This document shows positions 23,395 to 31,845 of a DNA stretch of 40,613 bases, in pieces. A program made the position numbers and the translations under genes. Every line of letters starts with the position of its first letter. Within the stretch, counting starts at the first letter, position 1. This DNA is from Dactylosporangium sucinum (GTDB lineage Bacteria; Actinomycetota; Actinomycetes; Mycobacteriales; Micromonosporaceae): assembly GCF_014647515.1 (NCBI RefSeq), contig NZ_BMPI01000077.1, positions 9,644 through 50,256 of the forward strand. Direction: 5' to 3'. A model generated the notes under the pieces. That model saw only the letters and a program-made list of their open reading frames with translations. It searched no databases and had not been told where the DNA came from.

Positions 23395-24332
23395 CCGTTC
23401 TCGACGACTACCAGGGCGTCTCCGGGGAGTTCGCCGACTGGTCGGCGCTGCCGGTGCGACGCACCGTCTTCCGTGAGCATCTCGGCGGTCCGGAGGACGT
23501 CGTCCGCGCACTGCAACCGTTCGACGCGATCGTCGCCATGCGCGAACGCACAGCGTTGCCCGGCGAGGTGTTGCGCGCGTTGCCGCGGCTGCGCCTCATC
23601 GCGACGACCGGCATGGCGAACGCGGCCATCGACCTGCGGGCGGCGGCCGAGTGCGGGATCACCGTCAGCGGCACGACCGGCATGGCCGGCGCGACCGCCA
23701 CCATCGAACACGCCTGGGCGCTCATGCTCGCGCTGGCGAGGCAGGTCCCGCACCACGACGCGCTCGTGCGCGCCGGCGGCTGGCAGTCCGTCCTCGGCAC
23801 CACGCTGCACGGCAAGACGCTCGGCATCGTCGGCCTCGGCAACATCGGCCGCGGCCTGATCCCGATGGCGCACGCCCTCGGGATGCGGGTCACCGCGTGG
23901 AGCCGGCACCTGGCGGCCGTTCCACCCGGGGTCGACGCGCCGGACAAGGCGGCGTTCTTCGCCGGCGCCGACGTGCTCAGCGTCCACATCAAGCTGGCCC
24001 CGTCGACCCGCCACTACGTCGGCGCCGCCGAACTCGCTCTGGTGAAGGCCTCGGCGCTGCTGGTGAACACCTCCCGCGGCCCGATCGTGGACACCGGCGC
24101 GCTGGTGGCGGCGCTGCGGGCCGGGCGGCTGGCGGGTGCGGCGCTCGACGTCTTCGACGCCGAGCCGCTGCCCCTCGACGACCCGCTGCGCACGGCGCCG
24201 AACGTGCTGCTCTCGCCGCACGTCGGCTACGTCACGCGGGAGTCCTACGCGCAGTACTTCCCGCAGCTCGTCGAGGACGTCGCGGCGTTCCTGGCCGGGC
24301 AACCGATCCGCGTGCTGGAGGAGGCTCCGTGA
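23376..24332 (+). CDS. D-2-hydroxyacid dehydrogenase family protein
   Basis: This 318-residue NAD(P)-dependent dehydrogenase has a Rossmann motif GLGNIGRG near residue 152 and the second family signature 'ALLVNTSRGPIVDTGALVAALRAGRLAGAALDVFDAEPL'. The catalytic Arg (STRHYVG, about 213), Glu (DAEPLP, about 262) and His (SPHVGY, about 281) are all present. It reduces a 2-keto acid or oxidises a 2-hydroxy acid. GTG 23376 lies inside the MBL gene, and its stop overlaps the next start (GTGA). An end-stage step in acid degradation is inferred. Confidence 0.9.
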   Translation: MGPFRLAVLDDYQGVSGEFADWSALPVRRTVFREHLGGPEDVVRALQPFDAIVAMRERTALPGEVLRALPRLRLIATTGMANAAIDLRAAAECGITVSGTTGMAGATATIEHAWALMLALARQVPHHDALVRAGGWQSVLGTTLHGKTLGIVGLGNIGRGLIPMAHALGMRVTAWSRHLAAVPPGVDAPDKAAFFAGADVLSVHIKLAPSTRHYVGAAELALVKASALLVNTSRGPIVDTGALVAALRAGRLAGAALDVFDAEPLPLDDPLRTAPNVLLSPHVGYVTRESYAQYFPQLVEDVAAFLAGQPIRVLEEAP

Positions 24333-25315
24333 ACCCGCAGGACGTGCCCGAGCCGCCGGTGGCGCCGTGGCACCCGCCGTCGTACACCGTCGACCGGCAC
24401 GGCAAGGTCGCCGGCGCCCGTCCCCGGCGCGCCAACAACTGGGGCCGCTGGGGCGCCGACGACCAGAAGGGCACCGCCAACCTCGTCACCGACGACACCG
24501 TCCGGGCCGCCGCCGCCACCGTGCGCACGGGCCGGCGGTACCCCCTGGGACTCCCCATCGGCGGCCCGCCCACCGGAGCCGTCCCGCGCGCGATGGTCGT
24601 GCGCACAGCCACCACCGCCGACGGGGTCGTCGCGCCCACCACCGCGCATCCGGCGTACTCCGACGACCTGCTCATCATGGGTACCCAGACCTACACCCAG
24701 CTCGACGGGCTGGCGCACGTCGCCGACCGCGACACCCTCTACAACGGCTACTGGTCCGGCCTCGTCACCGCGGCCGGCGGCGCCCGACGGCTCGGCATCC
24801 ACCACCTCATCGACGGCATCGTCGGCCGGGGGGTGCTCGTCGACGTCGCCCGCCACCTCGGCGTGCCCGTGGTGCCGCCCGGCACGGTCATCGGCCCGGC
24901 GCTCCTCGATGCCGTGCTGCGCGCCACCGGTACCGCGGTCGGCCCGGGCGACGTGCTGCTCGTGCGCACCGGCGTGCTCGGCTCCTGGGACGGCGTGGCC
25001 GGCAGCCTCGGCACCTCGCCGCAGGCCGGCCTCGACGTGTCGTGCGTGCCCTGGCTGGCCCGTCACGACGTGAGCCTGGTCGGCGCCGACAACTCGGCCG
25101 TCGAGGCGCTCGACGCGACCGCCGGCTCGTGGCGCATCCCGCTGCACCTGGCCGCGCTGCGCGACCTCGGGCTGCTGCTGGCCGAGCTGCTCTGCCTCGA
25201 CGAGCTCGCCGACGCGTGCGCCGCCGACGGCGTGTGGGAGTTCATGTTCGTGACGCTGCCGCTACCCCTCGTCGGCGGCGTGGGCTCGCCGATCAACCCG
25301 CTCGCGATCCGCTGA
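24329..25315 (+). CDS. Cyclase-family metal-dependent hydrolase
   Basis: This 328-residue protein belongs to the longer branch of the putative cyclase / kynurenine formamidase-like fold. The family core is visible in 'NNWGRWGADDQKGTANLVT', 'GTQTYTQLDGLAHV' followed by 'YNGYWSGLV', 'GVLVDVARHLGV', and 'GDVLLVRTGVL'. The short-branch HxGTHxD metal motif is replaced by the Q-x-D-x-x-x-H form usual in this branch. It likely hydrolyses an amide, ester or lactone-type bond. It is the last gene of the importer/catabolic operon and its 3' end overlaps the convergent MFS gene by 54 bp. Confidence 0.85.
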   Translation: MNPQDVPEPPVAPWHPPSYTVDRHGKVAGARPRRANNWGRWGADDQKGTANLVTDDTVRAAAATVRTGRRYPLGLPIGGPPTGAVPRAMVVRTATTADGVVAPTTAHPAYSDDLLIMGTQTYTQLDGLAHVADRDTLYNGYWSGLVTAAGGARRLGIHHLIDGIVGRGVLVDVARHLGVPVVPPGTVIGPALLDAVLRATGTAVGPGDVLLVRTGVLGSWDGVAGSLGTSPQAGLDVSCVPWLARHDVSLVGADNSAVEALDATAGSWRIPLHLAALRDLGLLLAELLCLDELADACAADGVWEFMFVTLPLPLVGGVGSPINPLAIR

Positions 25316-26482
25316 GGCCCTGAGGAGATAGCCGGCCGCCAGCGCGGTGACCACGGCGGCCGTGGCGAGCAGGACCCGGTATCCGAGCGTGGTGACGAGC
25401 CCCGCCCCGACCGCGATCGAGATCGTCTGCGGCAGGGTGATCATCGTGCTCGCCGCCGCGTACACCCGCCCCTGCAGGTCGCCCGGCGTGAGCCGCTGCA
25501 GCAGGGTGGTGAACCCGACCACGATCCACGGCAGGCTCACCCCGAACAGCCCGACGCCGCTCAGCACGAACGGCAGCGACGGCGGGGTCTGCAGCAGTGC
25601 CCCGACGGCGGCGGTGGCCAGCCCGAGCCCGATGACCCGGTGCTCGCCCAGCCGCCTGATCAGCGGCGCCGCGCTCGGCCCGCCGAGCAGCGCGCCGGCA
25701 CCCTGCACGGCGACGAGGACGCCGACGAACGCCGGCTGCCGGTCCAGGCCCTGGCCGACGACGGCGAACACGGTGGTCTCGGTGAAGCCGAAGACGGACA
25801 GGGCGAGGGCGGCCGCCGTGACCACCTGCCGCAGCGCGGCGGTGCGGCGGACGAACCGGATCCCGGCGAGCATCTCGGCGGACCAGTGGTGCTGCCACGG
25901 TTTGGGCCGCGGCTCGCGCAGCCGGAGTTTCATCAGACACAGCACCGGTACCGCGAACGTCACCGCGTCCAGCACCGCGACGAAGTGCCCGCCGAGCAGG
26001 ACGAACAGCCCCGACCCGGCGAGCGGCCCGACGAGCCGCAGCGTCTCCTGCGCGGTGCGCAGGAACCCGTTCGCGTCGGCGAGCTGCTCGACGGGCACGA
26101 TCTGGCTCAGCAACGCGGACTGCGCCGCACCGAGCACGGCGTAGGCAAGCCCGTGCAGGCTCATGACGAGGTAGACGATCCAGACGTCGTCGGCCCCGTC
26201 GACGAACAACAGCAGCAGCACGGCGCCCGCGGTGGCAAGGTTGGCGAGGACGAGCAGCGGCCGCTTGCGCACCCGGTCGACGAGCAGCCCGGCGAGGGGC
26301 GCGAGCAGCATGGGCGCGGTGAAGAAGAAGAACACCAGGCCGGCCGCGCCGCTGCTGCCGGTGAGCTCCTTGACCCACACCCCCATCGCCAGCCAGAGCG
26401 CGGAGTCCCCGAGCAGCGAACAGACCTGCCCCCCGAGGTACAGCCGAGCATCCCGCCCGGCCATCAACCGGCGCATCGACAT
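25262..26482 (-). CDS. MFS transporter (exporter-like)
   Basis: This 406-residue protein has about twelve hydrophobic helices. The MFS cytoplasmic-loop motif appears as 'GLLVDRVRKRPLLVLANL' after helix 2, and 'ANGFLRTAQETLRLVGPLAGSGLF' matches the group with MacA/Bcr-like drug and macrolide exporters. The start is ATG 26482 (MSMRRLMAGRDARLYLGGQ), a common opening for this family; the frame stays open further upstream without a credible start. Its end runs 54 bp into the convergent cyclase gene. The substrate is unknown. Confidence 0.85.
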   Translation of the reverse strand: MSMRRLMAGRDARLYLGGQVCSLLGDSALWLAMGVWVKELTGSSGAAGLVFFFFTAPMLLAPLAGLLVDRVRKRPLLVLANLATAGAVLLLLFVDGADDVWIVYLVMSLHGLAYAVLGAAQSALLSQIVPVEQLADANGFLRTAQETLRLVGPLAGSGLFVLLGGHFVAVLDAVTFAVPVLCLMKLRLREPRPKPWQHHWSAEMLAGIRFVRRTAALRQVVTAAALALSVFGFTETTVFAVVGQGLDRQPAFVGVLVAVQGAGALLGGPSAAPLIRRLGEHRVIGLGLATAAVGALLQTPPSLPFVLSGVGLFGVSLPWIVVGFTTLLQRLTPGDLQGRVYAAASTMITLPQTISIAVGAGLVTTLGYRVLLATAAVVTALAAGYLLRASADRERVDRRAHAADEG

Positions 26483-26633
26483 CGGTAGCTCGCGGGTGAC
26501 ATCGCTCGAACCTATGCCGTCAGCGACCGAGACGCTACACGCCGCGTTTGTCCTCCACGTGCAGGACACTGAGTTCCCGGCCGTCGCGGTCCCGCGTACA
26601 CATCCGGGTGCGCGGTTACGAGCGCGACGACGG

Positions 26634-26855
26634 TCAGGCGGCCAGGAGGGCCGGGCGGCGTTCCGGCAGCGGGGCCGGCTCGGTGAGGCCGGGCGCGGCG
26701 GCCAGCACCAGGTCGGCGTGGCGGGCGGCCGGGCACGGGGCCGGCCGGTCGCACGCCGGGCAGGTCGCGTCCCCCTCCGGGGACCAGCGGTGCCGGGAGA
26801 GCAGCTCGGCGGCCGTGCGGGCCAGGACGCTGTCGGAACGGACGATGTGGGACAC
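26634..26855 (-). CDS. Small Cys-containing conserved protein
   Basis: This 73-residue cytoplasmic protein has a 'ELLSRHRWSPEG' helix, a CPACDRPAPCPAARHAD cluster with three cysteines that could bind zinc, and a long hydrophobic Ala/Leu tail. Similar small proteins with a C-x2-C-x5-C pattern are common in actinomycete genomes and have no known function. The GTG start has GGGGAG seven bases upstream. It stands alone between the MFS gene and the carboxyltransferase, with about 150 bp and 98 bp of flanking sequence in which I see nothing clear. Confidence 0.65.
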   Translation of the reverse strand: MSHIVRSDSVLARTAAELLSRHRWSPEGDATCPACDRPAPCPAARHADLVLAAAPGLTEPAPLPERRPALLAA

Positions 26856-26953
26856 GCAGACTCCCCGATGCGGAGGAACGGCCCGCCGGGGGTGGCACGG
26901 CCGCGATCAACTGCCGCCCATTGCCCGTCGGCGAGCGACGTCAAACATCCGGT

Positions 26954-28474
26954 TCACCAGGTGTCGACGAACCGGTCCGGGGACGGCGCGACCGGCGGGC
27001 ACGCGGACAGGGTGGCGGCGATGATCGCGCGGGTGTCCGCCGGGTCGATCACGTCGTCGATCTCGAACAGGCGGGCGGCGTTGAGGGACTCGACGCGTTC
27101 GCGGTACTCCTCGGTGAGGCGGCGGACCGTGCGCTCGCGCTCGTCCGGGTCCTCGATCGCGGCCAGCTCGTGCCGCATGCCGAGGCGGACCGCGCCCTCC
27201 AGGCCCATCGGGCCCAGGTGGGCGGCCGGCCAGGCGACGGTCAGGACCGGCTCCTTGGTGCTGCCGCCGAGCATGGCCTGCGCGCCGAGGCCGTAGCCGC
27301 GGCGCAGCACCACGCCGACCAGCGGCACCCGCAGGCGGGCACCGGCCACGAGCAGCCGGGAGGTGTGCCGGACGAGCGCGGTGCGCTCCGCCTCCGGGCC
27401 GACCATCATGCCCGGGGTGTCGACGAGCGAGACGACCGGGAAGCCGTAGGCGTCGCACAGCTGCAGGAACCGGGCGCCCTTGTCGGCGGCGTCGCTGGTG
27501 ATGGCGCCGGCCGCGTGCCGGGTGTGGTTGGCGACGAAGCCGACCGTGCGGCCGTCGAGCCGGGCCAGCGCGGTCACCAGCTCCGGTGCGAAGCGTTCCC
27601 GCAGGAAGACGACCGAGCCGGGGTCGGCCAGGGTGGTGACGATCGGCCGCACGTCGTATGCGGTGCGCTCCCGCTCCGGCACCATCCCGCGCAGCACCGC
27701 CTGGTCGGCCGCCGGACCCGGCGGGACCGGACCGGCGAAGAAGCCGAGCAGGCGCTTCGTCACCGCGACCGCCTCGGCCTCGTCGGCGACGGCCACGTCG
27801 ACCACGCCGTTGCGGGTCTGCACGTCGATCGGGCCGATCTCCTCGGGCTCGAAGCGGCCCAGGCCGCCGCCGGCGATCATGGCGGGGCCGGCCATGCCCA
27901 GGTTGGCCGTGGCCGTGGCGACGATGAGGTCGGCCGCGCCGGCGATCACCGCGTTGCCGGCGAAGCAGCGGCCGGCGACGACGGCGATCCGCGGTACCAC
28001 TCCGGAGAGCCGGGCCCAGAGCGCGAACGTGCGCACGTCGAGGGCCGACGCCACCGGTACGTCGGTGTCGCCCGGCCGGCCGCCGCCACCCTCGGCGAAG
28101 AAGACGACCGGGACGCGCAGCCGCTCGACCAGCTGCAGCAGCCGGTCGGTCTTCTGGTGCCCGCGCATCCCCTGGGTGCCGGCCAGCACCGTGGCGTCGT
28201 AGGCGAGCACCGCGCACGGGAGGCCGCCGACGCGGGCGGTGCCGGCGACGATCCCGTCGGCCGGGGTCCGGGCGATGAGCTCGGCGAGGTCGCGCCGCTG
28301 CTCCTGGGCCGCCACCGCGAGGGCGCCGTACTCCACGAAGCTGCCCTCGTCGACCAGGTCGGCGAGGTTCTCCCGGGCGGTGCGCCCGCCGGCCGCGTGC
28401 CGTTTCGCGACCGCGCCGGGCCGGGCGTCGTCGCGGGTGCGGGCCTTGCGCGACGCGAGCTCTTCCATGGACAT
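26954..28474 (-). CDS. Acyl-CoA carboxylase beta (carboxyltransferase) subunit
   Basis: This 506-residue carboxyltransferase moves CO2 from carboxybiotin to an acyl-CoA. The N-terminal half has 'RENLADLVDEGSFVEYGALA', 'PVVFFAEGGGGRPGD' and the oxyanion-hole loop GRCFAGNAVIAGAADL. The C-terminal half has 'VSLVDTPGMMVGPEAER' and RRGYGLGAQAM, the second acyl-CoA-binding site. Length fits PccB/AccD-type subunits. ATG 28474 is used; an ATG two codons later is the alternative. No biotin carboxylase or BCCP gene is adjacent, so it must borrow an alpha subunit. It lies 11 bp downstream of the POT transporter stop, so co-transcription is likely. Confidence 0.9.
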   Translation of the reverse strand: MSMEELASRKARTRDDARPGAVAKRHAAGGRTARENLADLVDEGSFVEYGALAVAAQEQRRDLAELIARTPADGIVAGTARVGGLPCAVLAYDATVLAGTQGMRGHQKTDRLLQLVERLRVPVVFFAEGGGGRPGDTDVPVASALDVRTFALWARLSGVVPRIAVVAGRCFAGNAVIAGAADLIVATATANLGMAGPAMIAGGGLGRFEPEEIGPIDVQTRNGVVDVAVADEAEAVAVTKRLLGFFAGPVPPGPAADQAVLRGMVPERERTAYDVRPIVTTLADPGSVVFLRERFAPELVTALARLDGRTVGFVANHTRHAAGAITSDAADKGARFLQLCDAYGFPVVSLVDTPGMMVGPEAERTALVRHTSRLLVAGARLRVPLVGVVLRRGYGLGAQAMLGGSTKEPVLTVAWPAAHLGPMGLEGAVRLGMRHELAAIEDPDERERTVRRLTEEYRERVESLNAARLFEIDDVIDPADTRAIIAATLSACPPVAPSPDRFVDTW

Positions 28475-28485
28475 GGTCACTACTC

Positions 28486-29910
28486 TTACCGCACGGTGCC
28501 CAGGAGCCGGCGGATCGGCGGGGTGAGCAGCGCGAGGACCGCGGCGAAGAGGATCGCGACCAGGCCGAGCGCGCCGAAGTACGGCCGCTCGCGAGAAGGG
28601 TCGTAGAAGCCGGCGAGCACCCCGGCCATGGCCGTGCCCAGGGCCACCGACAGGAAGAACAGCGCCACCGTCTGGGTGCGGAACGCGGCCGGGGCGACCT
28701 TCGTGGCCAGGGACAGCCCGACCGGCGACAGCAGCAGCTCGGCGACGGTGAACACGAGCAGGATGCCCGCCAGGGCGAGCAGCGGCGCGCTGTTCGGCCC
28801 GCCGCCGGCCAACGGCAGGAACAGCAGGAACGCCACGCCCATGGTCGCCGTCCCGGCGGCGAACTTCACCGGCGTCGACGGCTGCCGGTCGCCGAGCCGG
28901 GTCCACAGCGCCGCGAAGACGCCGGAGAGGATGATCACGAACACCGGATTGATCGCCTGGACCCAGGAGACCGGTATCTCCCAGCCGAGGACGTGCCGGT
29001 CGAGCCGCTGGTCGGAGTAGATCGTGACGACCGTGAACTGCTGCTGGTACAGCGACCAGAACACCGCGCTGGCCAGGAACAGCGGCACGAACCCGGCCAC
29101 CCGCCGCCGCTCCTCGGCCGTGACCCGCCCGCTCACCAGCAGCAGCGTGAAGTAGCCGACCGCGGCGGCGGCGCTGAGCACGACGACGGCGGTGGCCAGC
29201 CGCCCGGCCGGCACGACGACGGCGCCGACGGCGAGCAGCAGGGCAGCGGCGACGGCGATCCCGGCGGCGAGCGGCCACGCTTTCCGCGGCAGGGGATTCG
29301 GTACCGCACGGGCCGCGCCGCCCAGCCGCCGCCGCCCGAACGCGTACTGCGTGAGCCCGACGGCCATCCCGGCCGCCGCGAGCGCGAAGCCGTAGTGGAA
29401 CCCGAGCCGCTGTTGCGCCAGTCCGGTCAGCAGCGGGCCGGCCAGCGCCCCGAGGTTGACGCCGAGGTAGAACAGCGAGAAGCCCGCGTCGCGGCGCGGG
29501 TCGTCCGGCGCGTACAGCGTGCCGACGAGGGAGGTCGCGTTCGCCTTGACGCCGCCGCTGCCGACCGCCACGAGCACCAGTCCGGCGGCGACGCCCGCGA
29601 GTCCCTGCAGTACCGCCAAGGCCACATGACCCGCCATGACCACGACCGCGCTGCCGAACAGCACCCGCTCCGGGCCGAACAGCCGGTCGGCGATCCAGGC
29701 GCCGAGGATCGTCGACAGGTAGACGGCGCCGCCGTAGGCCCCGACGATGCTGGTGGCGACCCCCCGGTCGATGCCGAGCCCGCCGCGCGCCGCCTCGTAG
29801 TAGAGGTAGATGAGCAGGATGCCCTGCATGCCGTAGAACGAGAACCGTTCCCACAGCTCGACGCCGAAGAGGTTCCCGAGCACGCGCGGCTGGCCGAAGA
29901 AGGTCCCCAT
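28486..29910 (-). CDS. POT/PTR2-family proton-coupled peptide transporter
   Basis: This 474-residue permease has about fourteen hydrophobic segments. The family motifs ELWERFSFYGMQG (the proton-coupling ExxERFxYYG) at residues about 19-28, 'GSGGVKANATSLVG' and 'FSLFYLGVNLGALAGP' identify it as a proton-driven oligopeptide symporter of the DtpT type. ATG 29910 is the start. It seems to be co-transcribed with the carboxyltransferase gene downstream. Confidence 0.92.
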   Translation of the reverse strand: MGTFFGQPRVLGNLFGVELWERFSFYGMQGILLIYLYYEAARGGLGIDRGVATSIVGAYGGAVYLSTILGAWIADRLFGPERVLFGSAVVVMAGHVALAVLQGLAGVAAGLVLVAVGSGGVKANATSLVGTLYAPDDPRRDAGFSLFYLGVNLGALAGPLLTGLAQQRLGFHYGFALAAAGMAVGLTQYAFGRRRLGGAARAVPNPLPRKAWPLAAGIAVAAALLLAVGAVVVPAGRLATAVVVLSAAAAVGYFTLLLVSGRVTAEERRRVAGFVPLFLASAVFWSLYQQQFTVVTIYSDQRLDRHVLGWEIPVSWVQAINPVFVIILSGVFAALWTRLGDRQPSTPVKFAAGTATMGVAFLLFLPLAGGGPNSAPLLALAGILLVFTVAELLLSPVGLSLATKVAPAAFRTQTVALFFLSVALGTAMAGVLAGFYDPSRERPYFGALGLVAILFAAVLALLTPPIRRLLGTVR

Positions 29911-29940
29911 GGCCCTCCCGGCTACCCGGCCGCGCGGCGG

Positions 29941-30315
29941 CTACTCCTCGGGGTGGTCGGCGGGGTGGTCGGCCCGGATCCGCACGTCGCCGACCCAGCC
30001 GACGACGGCCTGGTTGACCCGGTCGTAGACGCTGCGGGCGCCGACCGAGACGTGCGAGACCGGCGGGAGCACCGCCTTGAGCCGGCCGTAGAGGTGCTCG
30101 GCGGCGGCCACCGCGTCGGCCCGGGTGCGCGCGACCGGCCCGGCCTGGGCGCTGACCCGCACATACCGGGAGTTGGCCTCGACGGTCCAGCCCCAGACGC
30201 CGCCGTGGCCCGACTCCTCGACCGACCGACCGTATCCGTCGAGGTCGTGGTGGTCGGCGGCCGACATCGCATGCTCGGCAAGGACCGCGGCGAGCCGGTC
30301 GGAGAGCGCACTCAT
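29941..30315 (-). CDS. Conserved protein of unknown function
   Basis: This is a 124-residue soluble protein that I do not recognise. It starts MSALSDRLAAVLAEHAMSAA and contains 'GVWGWTVEANSRYVRVSAQAGPVARTRADAVAAAEHLYGRL', which predicts an alpha/beta fold with a repeated strand-helix pattern. It has no cysteine, signal peptide or membrane segment. ATG 30315 is the start. It may be the first gene of a leftward unit with the POT transporter, 30 bp away. Confidence 0.65.
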   Translation of the reverse strand: MSALSDRLAAVLAEHAMSAADHHDLDGYGRSVEESGHGGVWGWTVEANSRYVRVSAQAGPVARTRADAVAAAEHLYGRLKAVLPPVSHVSVGARSVYDRVNQAVVGWVGDVRIRADHPADHPEE

Positions 30316-30378
30316 GACGCCGATTGTGCTCCCCGCCGCAACCTTTCGGCTGCTCAATCGTCGGACGGGTTGCGCACC

Positions 30379-30609
30379 ATGGGACTGCGCTACCTCGGAA
30401 AAGACCCGGCTTCTGATGGCGGGCAATCGCCGACTGTCTGGGAGGACGGGGACACCTACGTCGTCCAAGGGTGGCGAGTCGATGACCCCGCGACACTTGC
30501 CGAGGTCGGCGACATCCCGCCGCATGAGACCCTGATTCGCATCCCCAAGCGGCTGATGCCCGTCTTTCCGGAGGTAAGCGGTGGTCATGGCGTTGCCGCA
30601 ACTGGCTGA
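30379..30609 (+). CDS. Small protein of DUF6879/HTH clusters
   Basis: This 76-residue protein carries 'PTVWEDGDTYVVQGWRVDD' and 'PPHETLIRIPKRLMPVFPEV'. Proteins with this W-x-D-G-D-T-Y-x-V-Q-G pattern regularly precede a DUF6879 gene and an XRE/DUF5753 regulator in actinomycetes. The function is unknown. ATG 30379 has no obvious ribosome site, and its 3' end overlaps the DUF6879 gene by 29 bp, suggesting coupling. The region is visibly less GC-rich than its neighbours. Confidence 0.7.
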   Translation: MGLRYLGKDPASDGGQSPTVWEDGDTYVVQGWRVDDPATLAEVGDIPPHETLIRIPKRLMPVFPEVSGGHGVAATG

Positions 30610-31090
30610 CCTGCTGCTGGCGGGCAAGCGTCGTGCGCTGCATCTGGAGATGCGTGACACCTACGCTCGCACCGCCCGGTTCGACGCGTGGAAGGCCGGC
30701 CGCATGTCAGACCGGGGCGAGGCCGACGCGGAATGGCGTGCGCTGCTTGCGCCTCTGGTGGAGCACGGAGCGGACATCCGACGGCTGCGCATCGTCTCCG
30801 AGCCCATTACGGAGTATGTTCGATACGAGTTCGAAGTCACCCAACTTGCCAACCTGGCCGCGGGCGAGGTTGTGCGATGGCTGCCACGCGATCGAGCATC
30901 CGATCTCAGGCTGCCGGGAAATGACTTCTGGCTTGTCGACGATGCCCTGCTGTTCAACCTGTCCGGCGGTGACGGCGACTGGCTCGGCGTGCAGCCGAAC
31001 GACGACCCAGACGTGATCGCCTTCTGCGCCGACTCGTTCGAAACGGCGTGGGCTCGCGCGGTCGACCACAGCAACTACCGTCCCGCCTGA
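30581..31090 (+). CDS. DUF6879-family protein
   Basis: This 169-residue protein has 'ALHLEMRDTYARTARFDAWKAG' near the start, 'IRRLRIVSEPITEYVRYEFEVTQLANLAAGEVVRWLPR' in the middle and 'NDFWLVDDALLFNL' near the end, the three hallmark blocks of DUF6879. The fold and role are not established. In actinomycetes it travels with an HTH/DUF5753 regulator. GTG 30581 is six bases after GGAGG and is preferred over ATG 30587. The next gene begins 10 bp downstream, so this is the middle gene of a three-gene unit. Confidence 0.8.
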   Translation: MVMALPQLADLLLAGKRRALHLEMRDTYARTARFDAWKAGRMSDRGEADAEWRALLAPLVEHGADIRRLRIVSEPITEYVRYEFEVTQLANLAAGEVVRWLPRDRASDLRLPGNDFWLVDDALLFNLSGGDGDWLGVQPNDDPDVIAFCADSFETAWARAVDHSNYRPA

Positions 31091-31099
31091 GCCTGCACT

Positions 31100-31681
31100 T
31101 TGTCCATCGAGCCGACTCCCGCGATCGGCGAAGCACGCGCCGCACTCGCCGCGCGCTTGCGCGAGATCAGAGTCGACGCCGACGTATCGGCAATCGATCT
31201 CGCCAGGCGCGCGGGGTGGCCGCGCTCGAAGGTGAGCAAGATTGAGCACGCCCGCCAGACACCAACGGCCGACGACATCCGCGTGTGGTGTCGGCACATC
31301 GGCGCCGACGACCAGGCGGCCGATCTCATCGCTACTCGACACGCCGTTGAGGGCATGTGGGTGGAGCTCAGACGGCTTCAGCGCACGGGCCTGCGCCGCT
31401 TTCAAGACTCCTTTGTACCGCTGTGGGAACGCATGCGGCCAAACGTGAGCCTCGGCATCATTCCCCGCCACATCGACCGGACGATGTGGGCCAGCCCCGG
31501 CTTCTGGATCTACGACGACGAGCGAGTCATTGTGGAGACGCCGTCAGCACAGCTCACGATCACACAGCCACGCGAGGTCACCATTTACGCTCGCTGGTTT
31601 GCGGAACTGTCGTTGATGGCCGTCGTTGGGTATCCGGCCCGACGGATCATCACCGACGCGATTGCGGCGCTCGACACCTGA
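31100..31681 (+). CDS. XRE/DUF5753 (Scr1-like) regulator, internally shortened
   Basis: This 193-residue protein has an N-terminal helix-turn-helix (residues about 10-60, 'AIDLARRAGWPRSKVSKIEHARQTP') and the end of a DUF5753 domain ('VSLGIIPRHIDRTMWASPGFWIYDDERVIVETPSAQLTI' and on). Full members have roughly 270-290 residues. Here the usual block with 'VPGLLQT..YA' and the 'RQ..L' helix is missing, and LRRFQDSFVPLWER joins almost directly to MRPNVSLGIIP. The frame is intact, so this looks like an in-frame deletion. The start is TTG at 31100 with no ribosome site. Relatives act as DNA-binding regulators or antitoxin-like proteins; whether this one still works is open. Confidence 0.72.
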   Translation: MSIEPTPAIGEARAALAARLREIRVDADVSAIDLARRAGWPRSKVSKIEHARQTPTADDIRVWCRHIGADDQAADLIATRHAVEGMWVELRRLQRTGLRRFQDSFVPLWERMRPNVSLGIIPRHIDRTMWASPGFWIYDDERVIVETPSAQLTITQPREVTIYARWFAELSLMAVVGYPARRIITDAIAALDT

Positions 31682-31845
31682 TCGGCGGCAACTTCGAGAA
31701 ACATCGTTCCGGAGTGATCGGCCCAGCTCATACCGTCTACATCACTGGTGAGGCGGTTGCGAGCGCACGGTGTTCGTCCGAAAAGCCGCGCTCGGCGCGA
31801 TCCAGGCTAGATCCAACGTCGACTGAGAGCCGAGAGGTGATCAAC

